NCBI GenBank assembly: GCA_024279045.1
Contig: JAJRRZ010000054.1
Coordinates: 1 to 31,029 of the forward strand
Reading direction: 5' to 3'
DNA from: Alphaproteobacteria bacterium
Lineage (GTDB): Bacteria; Pseudomonadota; Alphaproteobacteria; Rhizobiales; Aestuariivirgaceae
Length of the DNA: 31,029 nt
Shown in pieces: positions 7,618 to 18,341 of this stretch (positions are counted from its first letter, which is position 1; each line of letters starts with the position of its first letter). The notes under the pieces were generated by a model. It was not told the origin of the DNA. It was given only the letters and a program-made list of their open reading frames with translations, and did not search any database. Both the position numbers and the translations under genes were made by a program.

Positions 7618-9147
7618 TCAATAGGCGTTTTCCTTGTTGGCGGACGACAGCAGCGAGATCGGCGTCTTCAGCAGGATGTAGATGTCGAACCAGAGCGACC
7701 AGTTGCTGATGTATTCCAGATCATACTTCACCCGCATGCGGATCTTCTCTTCGGTGTCGGTCTCGCCGCGCCAGCCATTGATCTGCGCCCAGCCGGTGAT
7801 GCCGGGCTTGACCTTGTGGCGAGCGAAATAGCCGTCAACCACCTGCTCGTAGAGCTTGTCCGCCGCCTTCGCCTGGGTGGCGTGCGGGCGTGGGCCAACC
7901 AGAGACAGCTCGCCCTTCAGGACGTTGATGAGCTGTGGCAGCTCGTCCAGCGAGGTCTTGCGGATGAAGCGCCCCACCTTCGTTACCCGCGGGTCGTCCT
8001 TTGTTACCAGCTTGCTGGCCGTGGCATCGCACCTGTCCACATACATCGAGCGGAACTTGTAGACCTCGATCAGCTCGTTGTTGAAGCCATAACGCTTCTG
8101 GCGAAACAGCACCGGCCCGCGGCTTTCCAGCCTCACCGCCAGCGCCACCGCCGCCATCACCGGCGCAAACAGCACCAGCAGCGCCGCCGCGACGGTGCGG
8201 TCGAACACACCCTTCACGAAAGCACCCCACGGCGACAGCGGCCTGTCGAACACCGCCAGCAGCGGCAGGTTGCCCAGATAGTCATAGGCCCGTGGCGACA
8301 GCTTCAGTTCGCTTTCCAGCGCCGAGATGCGAATGTCCACCGGTAATTCCCACAACTGCGAGAGAATCTGCAGCAGGCGCTTCTCCGCCGACAGCGGGAT
8401 CGCCACCACGATGAGATCCACGCGGTTTTCGCGGGCATATCCGGCCAGATCGGCAATGCGACCCAGCTTGGCGTAACGCCGCACATGTTCCGGTGAACGG
8501 TTGTCTTCACGGTCGTCGAACAGGCCGAGGATTTCCACGTCCAGACCAGGCGATCCTTCCAGCGTATCGATGGCGCGCTGTGCTGCCCTGCCGCCGCCGA
8601 CGATGACCACATGCCGGCGGAAGGCGCCAGCCTTTGCCAGTGGCCGCGCCCAGCCCCAGGCCAGTGCGCGGCTGGCCACGAACCAGCCCCCTGCCATCAC
8701 GGCCCAGACGCGCAGCCAGTCGGCCAGCGGCAGCTCCACCAGCCAACGCCCCGGAACACCTACGGCCAACCCGCCGATCAACAGCACACCCAGCCCTGTC
8801 AGGATGCGCCTGGCCGGGTGCAGCAATGCCGCCACGCCGTAGTGTTTCGTCTCGCGCAACAACCATGCCGTCAACAGGGCACCCAGCAGCGCCAGCAGCC
8901 CCGCCACCACCGCCGCATAGGGATCGGCCCGGCGCATCAGGATCATCACTCCCGTCAGCCCGGCCAGCGAGAATGCGGTAAAGTCCAGTATCTTCAGCAC
9001 ACGCTGCGCCACCTCCGGCGCAACATATCCTCCGCGCGACGCCTTCTTCACATTTGCATCAAACCTCCCACGCGGGCTGGTGCGCGCACCTTGCACATCT
9101 TGCGCGCGTTCCTTGCGCAGCACCGGATCATCCGCACATACAGCCAT
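7618..9147 (-). CDS. Undecaprenyl-phosphate glucose phosphotransferase (WcaJ/ExoY-type sugar transferase)
   Basis: Membrane enzyme that moves a sugar phosphate (usually glucose-1-P) onto undecaprenyl phosphate to begin exopolysaccharide or capsule synthesis. 509 residues. The N-terminal half has four or so membrane segments and a nucleotide-binding-like part (HVVIVGGGRAAQRAIDTL). Another hydrophobic segment (AAALLVLFAPVMAAVALAV) precedes the catalytic domain with KFRSMYVDR, TSLDELPQLINVLKGELSLVGPRP (cited in part) and ITGWAQINGWRGETDT. The start at 9147 has GGGGTA upstream; the frame stays open to about 9363, but that part lacks domain features. No other polysaccharide genes are near, so it may serve a locus elsewhere. 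The acceptor sugar is inferred from the family. Confidence 0.92.
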   Translation of the reverse strand: MAVCADDPVLRKERAQDVQGARTSPRGRFDANVKKASRGGYVAPEVAQRVLKILDFTAFSLAGLTGVMILMRRADPYAAVVAGLLALLGALLTAWLLRETKHYGVAALLHPARRILTGLGVLLIGGLAVGVPGRWLVELPLADWLRVWAVMAGGWFVASRALAWGWARPLAKAGAFRRHVVIVGGGRAAQRAIDTLEGSPGLDVEILGLFDDREDNRSPEHVRRYAKLGRIADLAGYARENRVDLIVVAIPLSAEKRLLQILSQLWELPVDIRISALESELKLSPRAYDYLGNLPLLAVFDRPLSPWGAFVKGVFDRTVAAALLVLFAPVMAAVALAVRLESRGPVLFRQKRYGFNNELIEVYKFRSMYVDRCDATASKLVTKDDPRVTKVGRFIRKTSLDELPQLINVLKGELSLVGPRPHATQAKAADKLYEQVVDGYFARHKVKPGITGWAQINGWRGETDTEEKIRMRVKYDLEYISNWSLWFDIYILLKTPISLLSSANKENAY

Positions 9148-9291
9148 GTTACCCCTACCCCGTAATTGACGCAGCCAGCCGCGCCAGGCACACGCAAGGC
9201 AAGCACGCGGCATTTTCTGCTGCCAGCCTGCCACAAAATACTTAACCGCGCGTTCATGCAGTACAGAAAACCCAGAAGACAAAATCCCCCC

Positions 9292-9319
9292 TTGCATCAC
9301 CCCGGCAAGGCGATTAAAT
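9292..9319 (+). promoter_or_regulatory. Candidate promoter of tRNA-Val
   Basis: TTGCAT (9292-9297) and TTAAAT (9314-9319), 16 bases apart, lie about 70 bases before the tRNA. The -10 is a 4 of 6 match. Nothing else in the 241 bases between the divergent sugar transferase start and the tRNA looks better. Confidence 0.4.
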
Positions 9320-9388
9320 AGGTGCCGGTTTTCGCGCTGCGCCAGATGGCGCGCCACCAGCATCAGATGCGAGAACCTCTCCTGGACA

Positions 9389-9464
9389 GGGCGATTAGCT
9401 CAGCTGGTAGAGCACTGTGTTCACATCGCAGGGGTCGCTGGTTCGAGTCCAGCATCGCCCACCA
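9389..9464 (+). tRNA. tRNA-Val (anticodon CAC)
   Basis: 76 bases including an encoded CCA. The acceptor stem GGGCGAT (9389-9395) pairs with ATCGCCC (9454-9460). The D arm GCTC/GAGC, the anticodon stem CTGTG/CGCAG with loop TTCACAT (anticodon CAC, reads GUG), and the T arm GCTGG-TTCGAGT-CCAGC are all intact. The discriminator base is A9461. The tandem repeat array begins at the first base after CCA, so processing of the 3' end must take place against a hairpin. Confidence 0.97.
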
Positions 9465-9792
9465 CACACGTTGTGTGCTTGACTTCCGCAAACGTAGCTA
9501 CCGCATGGAGAGGACTACGCTCGTCCTCACACATTGTGTGTTTGACTTCTGCAGACGTAGCTACAGCATGGAGAGGATTACGCTCGTCCTCACACACACG
9601 TTGTGTGTTTGACTTCCGCAGACGTAGCTACGGCATGGAGAGGACTACGCTCGTCCTCACACACACGTTGTGTGTTTGACTTCCGCAAACGTAGATACCG
9701 CATGGAGAAGACTACGCTCGTCCTCATACACACGTTGTGTGTTTGACCTCACACGTTGTGTGTTTGACCTCCGTAGACGCAGCTACAGCATG
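9465..9792 (+). repeat. 67-bp tandem repeat array directly after tRNA-Val
   Basis: Counting from TTGTGTG, units begin at 9471, 9534, 9601, 9668, 9735 and 9756: spacings 63, 67, 67, 67 and 21 (a truncated unit), then a decaying last copy. Each full unit holds two hairpins: ACACAC-GTT-GTGTGT and GAGGAC-TACGCTC-GTCCTC (6-bp stem, 7-base loop). It also holds the short palindrome GTAGCTAC and TTGACTTCCGCA. Since 67 is not a multiple of three, the array drifts through all frames and is not coding. It fills the whole space to the end of the DUF72 gene. If transcribed with the tRNA it would make a chain of stem-loops. Confidence 0.93.
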
Positions 9793-9833
9793 AAAAAACT
9801 GTGCTTGCCCTCTTGCACCGCGCCAGCGCGGGA

Positions 9834-10670
9834 TCAGTCCATGCCGGCGATAGCGATGGCCACGGGAGTATGCTCTTCCTGCGCCTTTTCCACCATCACC
9901 GGCATGGCCGGCGGCTGGCCCAGCAGGTGCTGCAATATGGAGGCATCACGCACGGCGCAGCCCTCGGCATCGTCGCCGAAACTGACGTATACCTCCCTGC
10001 CCTCTTCTTCCAGCGCACGCTCCATGTCATCGACAAACGGCTCCAGCCCGGCGAAGCCATAGCAGCGCTGCTGCGCCTGCATGCCGTTGAGCCGGAAGAA
10101 TACCACCGGCCCGGTAATCCACCACGGCGTGCGCCGCCCGTCATGGTCGTGAAAGGCCATTGCCACATCATGCTCGGCCAGCATGTCGCGCACCCTGGCG
10201 GAATGCCAACTGGCATGGCGGAACTCCAGCACGTGCACCATGTCGCGCGGCAGGCGCGGCAGGAAGTCGGCCAGCGCCTCCTCGTCGCGCTTGAAGGTTG
10301 GGGGCAATTGCCACACCACCGGGCCCAGGCGGTCATCCAGCAGCTCGATGCGCAGGAAGAAGTGCATCATGTCCTGAAAACAATTGCGCAGGCGCTTGCG
10401 GCGGCAGATACGGTGCGGTGCCTTCACCGAAAAGACAAATCCGTCCGGCACCGCCTCGCGCCAGCGCAGGAACATCTCCTCTTCCGGCAGGCGGTAGCAG
10501 GTGGCGGTCAGCTCCACGGTGGAGAAGTGCCGCGCGTAGTGCTGCAGCCAGTCCTCCTCCGGCAGGTCGGGCGGGTAGAACAGCTTGCGCCAGCCATTGC
10601 CGGCCCAGCCAGAGGTGCCGATGCGCAACTGTTCGACGGAAGGGGCTATTGCAGGCGTCTCGATGTTCAT
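9834..10670 (-). CDS. DUF72 (YecE-like) family protein
   Basis: 278 residues. DUF72 proteins have a TIM-barrel-like fold and no settled function. Typical parts are RIGTSGWAGNGWRKLFYP at the N-terminus, HFSTVELTATCYRLP, FVFSVKAPHRICRRKRL, VWQLPPTFKRDEEAL, LEFRHASWHSARV, FHDHDG and YVSFGDD near the end. All line up with the family core. It is the last gene of a probable minus-strand unit (HupE-like, DUF6867, DUF72; gaps of 71 and 45 bases). No strong ribosome site is seen before ATG 10670. Its end is 42 bases from the repeat array. Confidence 0.92.
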   Translation of the reverse strand: MNIETPAIAPSVEQLRIGTSGWAGNGWRKLFYPPDLPEEDWLQHYARHFSTVELTATCYRLPEEEMFLRWREAVPDGFVFSVKAPHRICRRKRLRNCFQDMMHFFLRIELLDDRLGPVVWQLPPTFKRDEEALADFLPRLPRDMVHVLEFRHASWHSARVRDMLAEHDVAMAFHDHDGRRTPWWITGPVVFFRLNGMQAQQRCYGFAGLEPFVDDMERALEEEGREVYVSFGDDAEGCAVRDASILQHLLGQPPAMPVMVEKAQEEHTPVAIAIAGMD

Positions 10671-10715
10671 GTCGGCTAGGCTGACACAGGCGCCAGATTG
10701 CCCTCAAGGGGCATT

Positions 10716-11084
10716 TCAGGAAGTGGATGTGCGCTTCTCGCGCCAGGCCAGTGGGCCGGCGCGCTCATACAGCCAGTAATATTGCGTGGTCATCTGCTTC
10801 ACGCGGGTTGCGCGGTAGCCCAGCAGGCCCAGCCCCAGCAGCACCGCATAGGCCACCAGGTAATACTGCAACGACAGCAGCACCTCCTCGAACAGGGCAT
10901 AATGCAGGAAACGCACCGCCGCGGCCAGCAGAGCGGTATAGACCACCAGCTGCCACACGGGGCGCCACTTCAGCGCCAGCGCCCGGCCCGAGAGCCATGC
11001 CGCACCACCACCAAACACGCCAGTGAGAATGATGAAGACCAGCGGCTTCGCACCGGTGATGGACGTGAACAGGGATGCATCCAT
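10716..11084 (-). CDS. DUF6867-like small membrane protein
   Basis: 122 residues with about three hydrophobic segments (LVFIILTGVFGGGAAWLSG, VWQLVVYTALLAAAVRFLHY, YYLVAYAVLLGLGLLGYRA) and a polar tail with RVKQMTTQYYWLYERAGPL. This pattern is what I recall of DUF6867, an alphaproteobacterial family often found beside branched-chain amino acid (liv) transporter genes. Here the liv operon is near but separated by the HupE/DUF4198 pair. The start is well supported: GGAGGC lies a few bases before ATG 11084. A role as accessory subunit of the Liv importer is inference from neighbourhood only. Confidence 0.8.
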   Translation of the reverse strand: MDASLFTSITGAKPLVFIILTGVFGGGAAWLSGRALALKWRPVWQLVVYTALLAAAVRFLHYALFEEVLLSLQYYLVAYAVLLGLGLLGYRATRVKQMTTQYYWLYERAGPLAWREKRTSTS

Positions 11085-11155
11085 GACGGCCTCCTGTCGG
11101 CATCTGCCATACTGATCAACTCATGCCACGAAGCACAGCGTTTGTCAGCAGGAAA

Positions 11156-12385
11156 TCAGGCCAGCACAGTGCGCTCGAGGAACCACCACGTGCCAATGGC
11201 CGCCACCACCAGCGAGGCGGGAATGGTGATGCGGCTGCGATACCACGGCTTGTTGCGGAACCAGAAACCCACTGCCAGGAAACACAGGGCAATGACCGTC
11301 AACTGGCCGATTTCCACCCCGATGTTGAAGCCCACCAGCCCGGCGGTGAAGCGTCCCTCCGGCAGGCCCAGCTCGGCCAGCACGCTGGCGAAGCCCAGCC
11401 CGTGCAGCAGGCCGAACAGAAACACGATGACAGGCCGCCATACATGCAGCTTGCCGGTGATGATGTTCTCCACCGCCACATAGACAATCGATGCGGCAAT
11501 CAGCGGCTCGACAATGCTGGAGGGAGCGGAGATATAACCGGCCATGGCCAGGCCCAGCGTGATGGTATGGGCCAGAGTGAAGCTGCTGATCTGCCACAGC
11601 AGGCTGGGGATACTGGCCGAGAGCAGGAACAGCCCCACCACGAACAGGATATGATCGGTGCCCTTGGGCAGGATGTGCTCGAAACCGATGACGATATAGC
11701 GGCTGAACACGTCCCATTGCGACGGTGGCTGCACCTCTTTCAGCGAGATGGGCGGGCTTTCCTCGCCACCGCGCACCAGCCCGGCATAAATGTAGGCGGG
11801 CGTGCCGCCGTCAACACCTCCGTCAATGGCCTGTGCATTCCCCTGCCTGCCCTTTTCCAGCGCTACGCGCAACACGATGTCGCCATAATCACGCGGCCAG
11901 CGCCAGGTGAAGGCCTGCGCCGGCAATGGCAGGCGCGCGGCCAGTTTCAGCACCGAGGTGCGCGCCACGGCCAGGTTGCCCACCGGCGGGATCTCCAGCC
12001 CCTTGAATACCAGGTGCACGGGCTTGCCGTCCACCTTCAGCTCGATGGCCTTGATGATCTCTGCGCGGCGCTGCTCGAAGCGCTGGCGCAGTTCCGCGGG
12101 TGGCAGCTTGCGCAGGGCGTCGTATTGCGCGGCATTGGGCGAATCCTGCGTGTTCTTGTGCTGCGGACCAATGCCGGCGAGCAGGGCTTCCAGGTTCAGG
12201 CGGATATCGGCGTGCAATGCGCCATCAGCGGTGATGGCGATATCGGCGATGGCCGGACGCACCTCATGGGCGCGGGCGGACGTACCGGGCAGCGCCAGCA
12301 AGACAAGCAATGCCGGCAGGACAAACAGGAATGCGGACAGCATGTGCCATGGCATTGCCGGAAATGTTTTGACAAACCTGTGCAT
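11156..12385 (-). CDS. HupE/UreJ-like membrane protein, possible metal transporter
   Basis: 409 residues. A signal peptide-like start (MLSAFLFVLPALLVLLALPG, then ARAHE) leads into a soluble, presumably periplasmic domain of about 200 residues. Six or so membrane segments follow. The transmembrane part opens with FEHILPKGTDHILFVVGLF, followed by FTLAHTITLGLAMAG and VYVAVENIITGKLHVWRP: the His/Asp-containing helices of the HupE/UreJ_2 group. HupE and UreJ proteins move nickel or cobalt; for this long branch the substrate is not established. It is divergent from a DUF4198-like exported protein (67-base gap), a family also linked to Ni/Co uptake. The ATG at 12385 has AGGAAAA upstream. It may be co-transcribed with the two genes after it. 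Confidence 0.85.
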   Translation of the reverse strand: MHRFVKTFPAMPWHMLSAFLFVLPALLVLLALPGTSARAHEVRPAIADIAITADGALHADIRLNLEALLAGIGPQHKNTQDSPNAAQYDALRKLPPAELRQRFEQRRAEIIKAIELKVDGKPVHLVFKGLEIPPVGNLAVARTSVLKLAARLPLPAQAFTWRWPRDYGDIVLRVALEKGRQGNAQAIDGGVDGGTPAYIYAGLVRGGEESPPISLKEVQPPSQWDVFSRYIVIGFEHILPKGTDHILFVVGLFLLSASIPSLLWQISSFTLAHTITLGLAMAGYISAPSSIVEPLIAASIVYVAVENIITGKLHVWRPVIVFLFGLLHGLGFASVLAELGLPEGRFTAGLVGFNIGVEIGQLTVIALCFLAVGFWFRNKPWYRSRITIPASLVVAAIGTWWFLERTVLA

Positions 12386-12452
12386 GACGGCTTTTCCTGT
12401 GGCTCGGCGATGCTTCTTTCGGATTGTTCCAATTCCAGATTGCAGGTGATCG

Positions 12453-13352
12453 ATGCCGCCTCTTATGCACATTTGGCTGTTCCGCACAATGGGATGGATG
12501 CGCGCGGCCATGCTTTCCTTCCTGATTGTCATGTTGGCGCTGGCGGGGCTGTCCGGGCATGGGCGGGCACATGAATACTGGCTGGAGCCCGCACAACCCA
12601 TTGCCACGGCGGATGTGCCCTTGCGTGCCGATGCGCGGGTGGGGCAGTTCTTCCGTGGCGAGTCCCTGCCCTGGCTGCCGGACAAGGTGGCGCGGCTGGG
12701 CGTGGCCGATGCGCAAGGCGTGCGCATGCTCAAGCCCGTCATCGGCGACATGCCGATGTTCAACACTCCGGTTCGCCGGCCTGGTGCGCAGATCCTGTTT
12801 CTGGAAACGAAACCGGAAACACTGACATGGGAGACGCAGGCGAAGTTTGTGGCATTTCTGGAGGAAAAGAAGCTTGACCATATCCTGCGGCAGCATCGAG
12901 CGCGCGGTCTGCCCGCGGCGGGCTTTCGCGAGCATTACGTGCGCCATGCCAAGGCGCTGCTGTGGCGTGGGGAGCTTGCGCAGGCGCGGCTGACGGACAA
13001 GGCGCTGGGCCTGAAGCTGGAGCTGGTGGCGCTGGACGATCCGCTGGCCGTGGCGCGCAGCCAAGGTGAACTACGCGTGCAATTGCTGTGGCAGGGCAAA
13101 CCGCTGCCTGGCTCGGATGTGCAGGTGTTCGCCAGCAATGCGCCGCATGACAGGCGCAATGAGGCGCATCCACGGCATCTGCGCACTGATGCACAGGGCG
13201 TGGCGCGCGTTTCCGTGCGCCCGGGCTGGCATTACATGATCAACGCCGTGCACATGCTGCCCCTACCGGAAGACAGCGGAGCGGTGTGGATCAGCCACTG
13301 GGCTTCGCTGAGTCTTGCCGTGCCGGCGGCGGCTGAAAACCAGGGGCAATGA
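12453..13352 (+). CDS. Exported DUF4198-like protein
   Basis: 299 residues. The N-terminus has a hydrophobic stretch (MRAAMLSFLIVMLALAGLSG) ending GRAHEYWLEP. The AHEYWLEP start of the mature protein is typical of DUF4198 periplasmic proteins, often annotated as nickel/cobalt uptake-related. The C-terminal half looks like a beta-sandwich: LRVQLLWQGKPLPGSDVQVF, TDAQGVARVSVRPGWHYMINAVHM and VWISHWASLSLAV. Histidines cluster in the mature N-terminus and near the C-terminus. ATG 12453 has AGGTGAT close upstream; internal ATGs at 12489 and 12498 would give a shorter signal peptide. It is divergent from the HupE-like gene and ends 7 bases from the convergent livF stop. Periplasmic metal delivery to the HupE-like protein is inference. 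Confidence 0.82.
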   Translation: MPPLMHIWLFRTMGWMRAAMLSFLIVMLALAGLSGHGRAHEYWLEPAQPIATADVPLRADARVGQFFRGESLPWLPDKVARLGVADAQGVRMLKPVIGDMPMFNTPVRRPGAQILFLETKPETLTWETQAKFVAFLEEKKLDHILRQHRARGLPAAGFREHYVRHAKALLWRGELAQARLTDKALGLKLELVALDDPLAVARSQGELRVQLLWQGKPLPGSDVQVFASNAPHDRRNEAHPRHLRTDAQGVARVSVRPGWHYMINAVHMLPLPEDSGAVWISHWASLSLAVPAAAENQGQ

Positions 13353-13359
13353 TGGAGAA

Positions 13360-14091
13360 TCACGCCCCGCCTTCCAGATAGGCGGCGCGCACCTCGTCGC
13401 TGGCCAGCAGTTCCTCGCCGCTGCCGCTCATGGTGATGCGCCCATTGACCAGCACATGGCCGCGGTGCGCCAGCTTCAGGGCGTGCCAGGCGTTCTGCTC
13501 CACCAGGAAGATAGTCATGTTGTGCTCCTCGTTGAGCTGGCGCAGCACGTCGAACACCTGCTTGACCACCAGTGGCGCCAGGCCCAGGCTCGGCTCGTCC
13601 AGCATCAGGAAGCGCGGCTTGCCCATCAGCGCGCGGCCTATGGCCAGCATCTGCTGCTCGCCGCCGGACAATGTGCCGGCGCGCTGATCCTGGCGTTTTT
13701 CCAGCACCGGAAACAGCGAATAGACAAAGGCCAGGTCATCGTCGAAGTGGCTGTCCACGGCCAGTTCCGCGCCCAGTTGCAGGTTTTCCAGCACCGTCAT
13801 GCGCGGAAAGATGCGCCGCCCTTCCGGCACCAGCGAAATGCCGCGCCGGGCAATGTGATGTGTCGGTTCGTCGGTGATGTCCCAGCCGTCGAAGATGATG
13901 CGCCCGTCGCGCGCGCGCGGGTGGCCGAAGATGGTCATCATCAGCGTGGACTTGCCCGCGCCGTTGGCGCCGATCATGGTAACGATCTCGCCGTAATTCA
14001 CCTGCAGCGAGACATCATGCAACGCCTGAATGTGGCCGTAGAAGGAATTGACGTGTTCCACCTGCAGGATGGGTTTCGCCTCGCTGCTCAT
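13360..14091 (-). CDS. livF: Branched-chain amino acid ABC transporter ATPase LivF
   Basis: 243-residue ATP-binding subunit of the high-affinity Leu/Ile/Val importer, cytoplasmic face. Walker A is GANGAGKST, the ABC signature LSGGEQQMLAIGRAL, Walker B RFLMLDEPSLGLAP and the switch histidine lies beyond IFLVEQNA. The sequence LQVEHVNSFYGHIQALHDVS and EGRRIFPRMTVLENLQLG place it in LivF rather than LivG. Its ATG overlaps the livG stop (ATGA, 14088-14091), so translation is coupled. It is the last gene of livHMGF. Confidence 0.96.
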   Translation of the reverse strand: MSSEAKPILQVEHVNSFYGHIQALHDVSLQVNYGEIVTMIGANGAGKSTLMMTIFGHPRARDGRIIFDGWDITDEPTHHIARRGISLVPEGRRIFPRMTVLENLQLGAELAVDSHFDDDLAFVYSLFPVLEKRQDQRAGTLSGGEQQMLAIGRALMGKPRFLMLDEPSLGLAPLVVKQVFDVLRQLNEEHNMTIFLVEQNAWHALKLAHRGHVLVNGRITMSGSGEELLASDEVRAAYLEGGA

Positions 14092-14923
14092 GACGCGCCC
14101 CCCACTTCCTGTTCCACCTGCTCCACCTCCTCGTCGGCCACGCCCAGGTAGGCGGCAATCACCGCCGGATCGTTGCGCACTTCTTGCGGTGTGCCCTCGG
14201 CAATCTTCCTGCCGTAATCCAGCACGACGATGTGGTCGGATATTTTCATCACCACGCCCATGTCGTGCTCGATGAGCAGAATGGATATCCCGTCATCGTC
14301 GCGGATGGACATCAGCAGCTCGTTCAGCTCCGCCGATTCGCGCGGGTTCAGGCCGGCGGCAGGCTCGTCCAGGCACAACAGCACGGGCCGGGTGCACATG
14401 GCGCGGGCAATCTCCAGCCGCCGCTGCGCACCATAGGGCAGGCTGGCGGCAGGCTCGTCGGCGCGGTCGAGCAGGCCGGTCTTGTCCAGCCAGTATCTGG
14501 CCAGATCCACGGCCTCGTTCTCCTTGCGGCGGTAGCCGCGTGGCCAGAACACCGCCGCCAGCGAAAAGCCCGAAGCGCGCATAAGCATGTTGTGCTGGGC
14601 CACCATGAGATTTTCCAGCACCGTCATGCCGCCGAACAGGCGAATGTTCTGAAAGGTGCGCGCCACCTTTGCGTGATGGGTGATGCGAAAGTCGTCCAGG
14701 CGCTCCAGCAGGAAGGTTTCGCCGTTTTCGTGCGTCAGCGTGATGCGTCCGGTGGTGGGCTTGTAGAACCCCGTGATGCAGTTGAACACGGTGGTCTTGC
14801 CGGCGCCATTGGGGCCGATGATGGCAGTGATGCGCCCACGCTCGGCGACGAACGACAGATCGTCGATGGCCAGCAGGCCGCCGAAGCGCATGGTCATGTG
14901 CTCCACGCTGAGGATTGGCCTGC

Positions 14924-14927
<4 letters not shown>
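14088..14927 (-). CDS. livG: Branched-chain amino acid ABC transporter ATPase LivG
   Basis: 279-residue ATP-binding partner of LivF. Walker A GPNGAGKTTVFNCITGFY, signature region LPYGAQRRLEIARAM, Walker B LLCLDEPAAGLNPRES and ILLIEHDMGVVMKISDHIVV are all present. The typical LivG segment KVARTFQNIRLFGGMTVLEN is present too. After it lies an insertion with WPRGYRRKENEAVDLARYWL, usual for LivG. ATG 14927 has GGAGGG upstream and overlaps the livM stop by four bases. The C-terminal tail is acidic (ADEEVEQVEQEVGGAS). Confidence 0.96.
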
Positions 14928-16285
<1,358 letters not shown>

Positions 16286-16309
16286 GGCTGCGAGCCTCCC
16301 GTTGGCTTG

Positions 16310-17224
<915 letters not shown>

Positions 17225-17448
17225 GACCCCTCTCCGTGGCAGGCGCGGTCGGATGAAGGAAAAAGGAAGGATGTAACCAAGCCGGAGACTGCCGCCACAT
17301 CCCCTCCAAGCCATGCGGCAGCGATTGCCAGCGCTTTTAGCGCCGTGCCGGAAACATGACAACAGACAATTTCAAGACTGCGGAGGGTTTTTTCCCGGCG
17401 GTAACCAATAACACGCCATTTGCTTCAGCCATGGCCGCCTGCCTGCTA

Positions 17449-17590
17449 CTTCCGATGTGCATTCCGGCCACATATCAGGTGGTTTTTCATTCTTGTCGAT
17501 GGCGCCACCATTGCCCGTGAACGCAAAACCGCTGCCATTTGGCCAGGATGTCCACGAAAAGCGCTACTTCATCGAGATCAGGTGCTCAAC
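17449..17590. repeat. Palindromic interspersed repeat, subfamily A, diverged copy (A3)
   Basis: Diverged relative of the copies at 18389 and 30893: GATGTGCATT, ACATATCAG, GGTTTTTCATTC and CAAAACCGCTGCCAT line up in order. The central hairpin is CGATGG-CGCCA-CCATTG where the other copies have CAATAG-CTCCA-CTATTG, so one A-T pair has become G-C and another A-T a G-T. The outer ends are decayed and the limits approximate. An open frame through it joins the downstream cupin-like gene but is unlikely to be its true start. Confidence 0.75.
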
Positions 17591-17624
17591 ACCAGATGCT
17601 CAACTGCCAAACGGGAAAAGCCGG

Positions 17625-18212
17625 ATGACCCTGCCCGCACACCGCCACGATGCACATCATGACCTGACATGGCTCATCGGAGCGGTTGCGCGCACGCTGT
17701 TCGTGCAGGCGCACGATGACGCGGCGGTGATGGATGCATTGCATGGCATCGCGGCGTGCAATTTCGATGACCAGCCGATCAGGAGCAAGCGACGGATGGC
17801 AGCTGCCTGCAAATGGTTGCCGGTAGCGGCGGTGGAAGCGCTGGAGGTGGCGGAGGAGCCAGCCATGGCGCTGGCGGCGTCTCTGCAGCATCTGGACTGG
17901 CAACCACTGCCGGCAACGGATGGCGAGGCTGCCCGGGCGCGGGTACTGGGTGCAGCGGGGCCGCTGAACTGCCCACGGGCGGCGCTGTCGCTGCTGATCT
18001 GCGAGCCGGGAGCCAGCGCCACCCTGCCCCGCGACAATGGCAGGGAAGAGCCCCACGCCCGTGTGCTGTTCATACTGGCGGGCGAGGTGGCATTCACGGA
18101 TGCCCATGGCGCGCGGCGTCATGCGCGGGCCGGCAAGGTTGTGCCGTGGCATGGCGAAACGTGCCGCTCATCGGGCAAGGATCCTCTGCTGGCGGTGCTG
18201 CTGGAGAATTGA
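17625..18212 (+). CDS. Cupin-like protein of unknown function
   Basis: 195 residues from ATG 17625. This start was chosen because the upstream open frame runs through a repeat element; GGGAAAAG lies just before it. The N-terminal half (about 1-85) is helical with a conserved-looking HHDLTWLIGAVARTLF. The C-terminal half reads like a cupin barrel: LSLLICEPGASATLPR, ARVLFILAGEVAFTDAHG, HARAGKVVPWHGE and DPLLAVLLEN. The layout resembles ChrR or DMSP-lyase-type cupins, but the usual HxH metal motif of the first cupin block is missing (PRDNGREEPHA instead), so metal binding is doubtful. No partner gene is evident; the next gene (ndk) has its own promoter. Function not assigned. Confidence 0.7.
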   Translation: MTLPAHRHDAHHDLTWLIGAVARTLFVQAHDDAAVMDALHGIAACNFDDQPIRSKRRMAAACKWLPVAAVEALEVAEEPAMALAASLQHLDWQPLPATDGEAARARVLGAAGPLNCPRAALSLLICEPGASATLPRDNGREEPHARVLFILAGEVAFTDAHGARRHARAGKVVPWHGETCRSSGKDPLLAVLLEN

Positions 18213-18297
18213 TCACCGCAGCAATCCGTGCGCAGGAACAGGGTGGGCTGCCAGCGCCGCTTTCTGCTCGACTTGTTCGACATATCCGGCGCTTCCC

Positions 18298-18326
18298 TTG
18301 CCGCGGCGCAAACGCTTGTCTATAAG
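18298..18326 (+). promoter_or_regulatory. Candidate sigma-70 promoter upstream of ndk
   Basis: TTGCCG (18298-18303), 17-base spacer, TATAAG (18321-18326): one of the best promoter-like matches in the window. The transcript would start near 18333, right at the terminator-like hairpin at 18342, and the leader to ndk would be about 240 bases with repeat A1 inside. Confidence 0.6.
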
Positions 18327-18341
18327 CGCGGGCGATGCCGT

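Noticed and set aside
9148..9363. N-terminal extension of the sugar transferase to ATG 9363.
   Set aside because: The added residues show no membrane or family features; ATG 9147 gives the usual family length.
9361..9679. Open frames running through the tRNA and the 67-bp array, encoding repeated peptides.
   Set aside because: The unit is not a multiple of three, so the same peptide motif appears in several frames; there is no ribosome site and the frame crosses an intact tRNA.
9465..9792. The tandem array as a CRISPR.
   Set aside because: The units are contiguous 67-bp tandem copies without variable spacers, and no cas gene is nearby.
17457..17624. A longer N-terminus for the cupin-like protein.
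   Set aside because: The extra 56 residues are translated from repeat A3, which is non-coding at its other sites; an in-frame ATG with a ribosome site follows at 17625.
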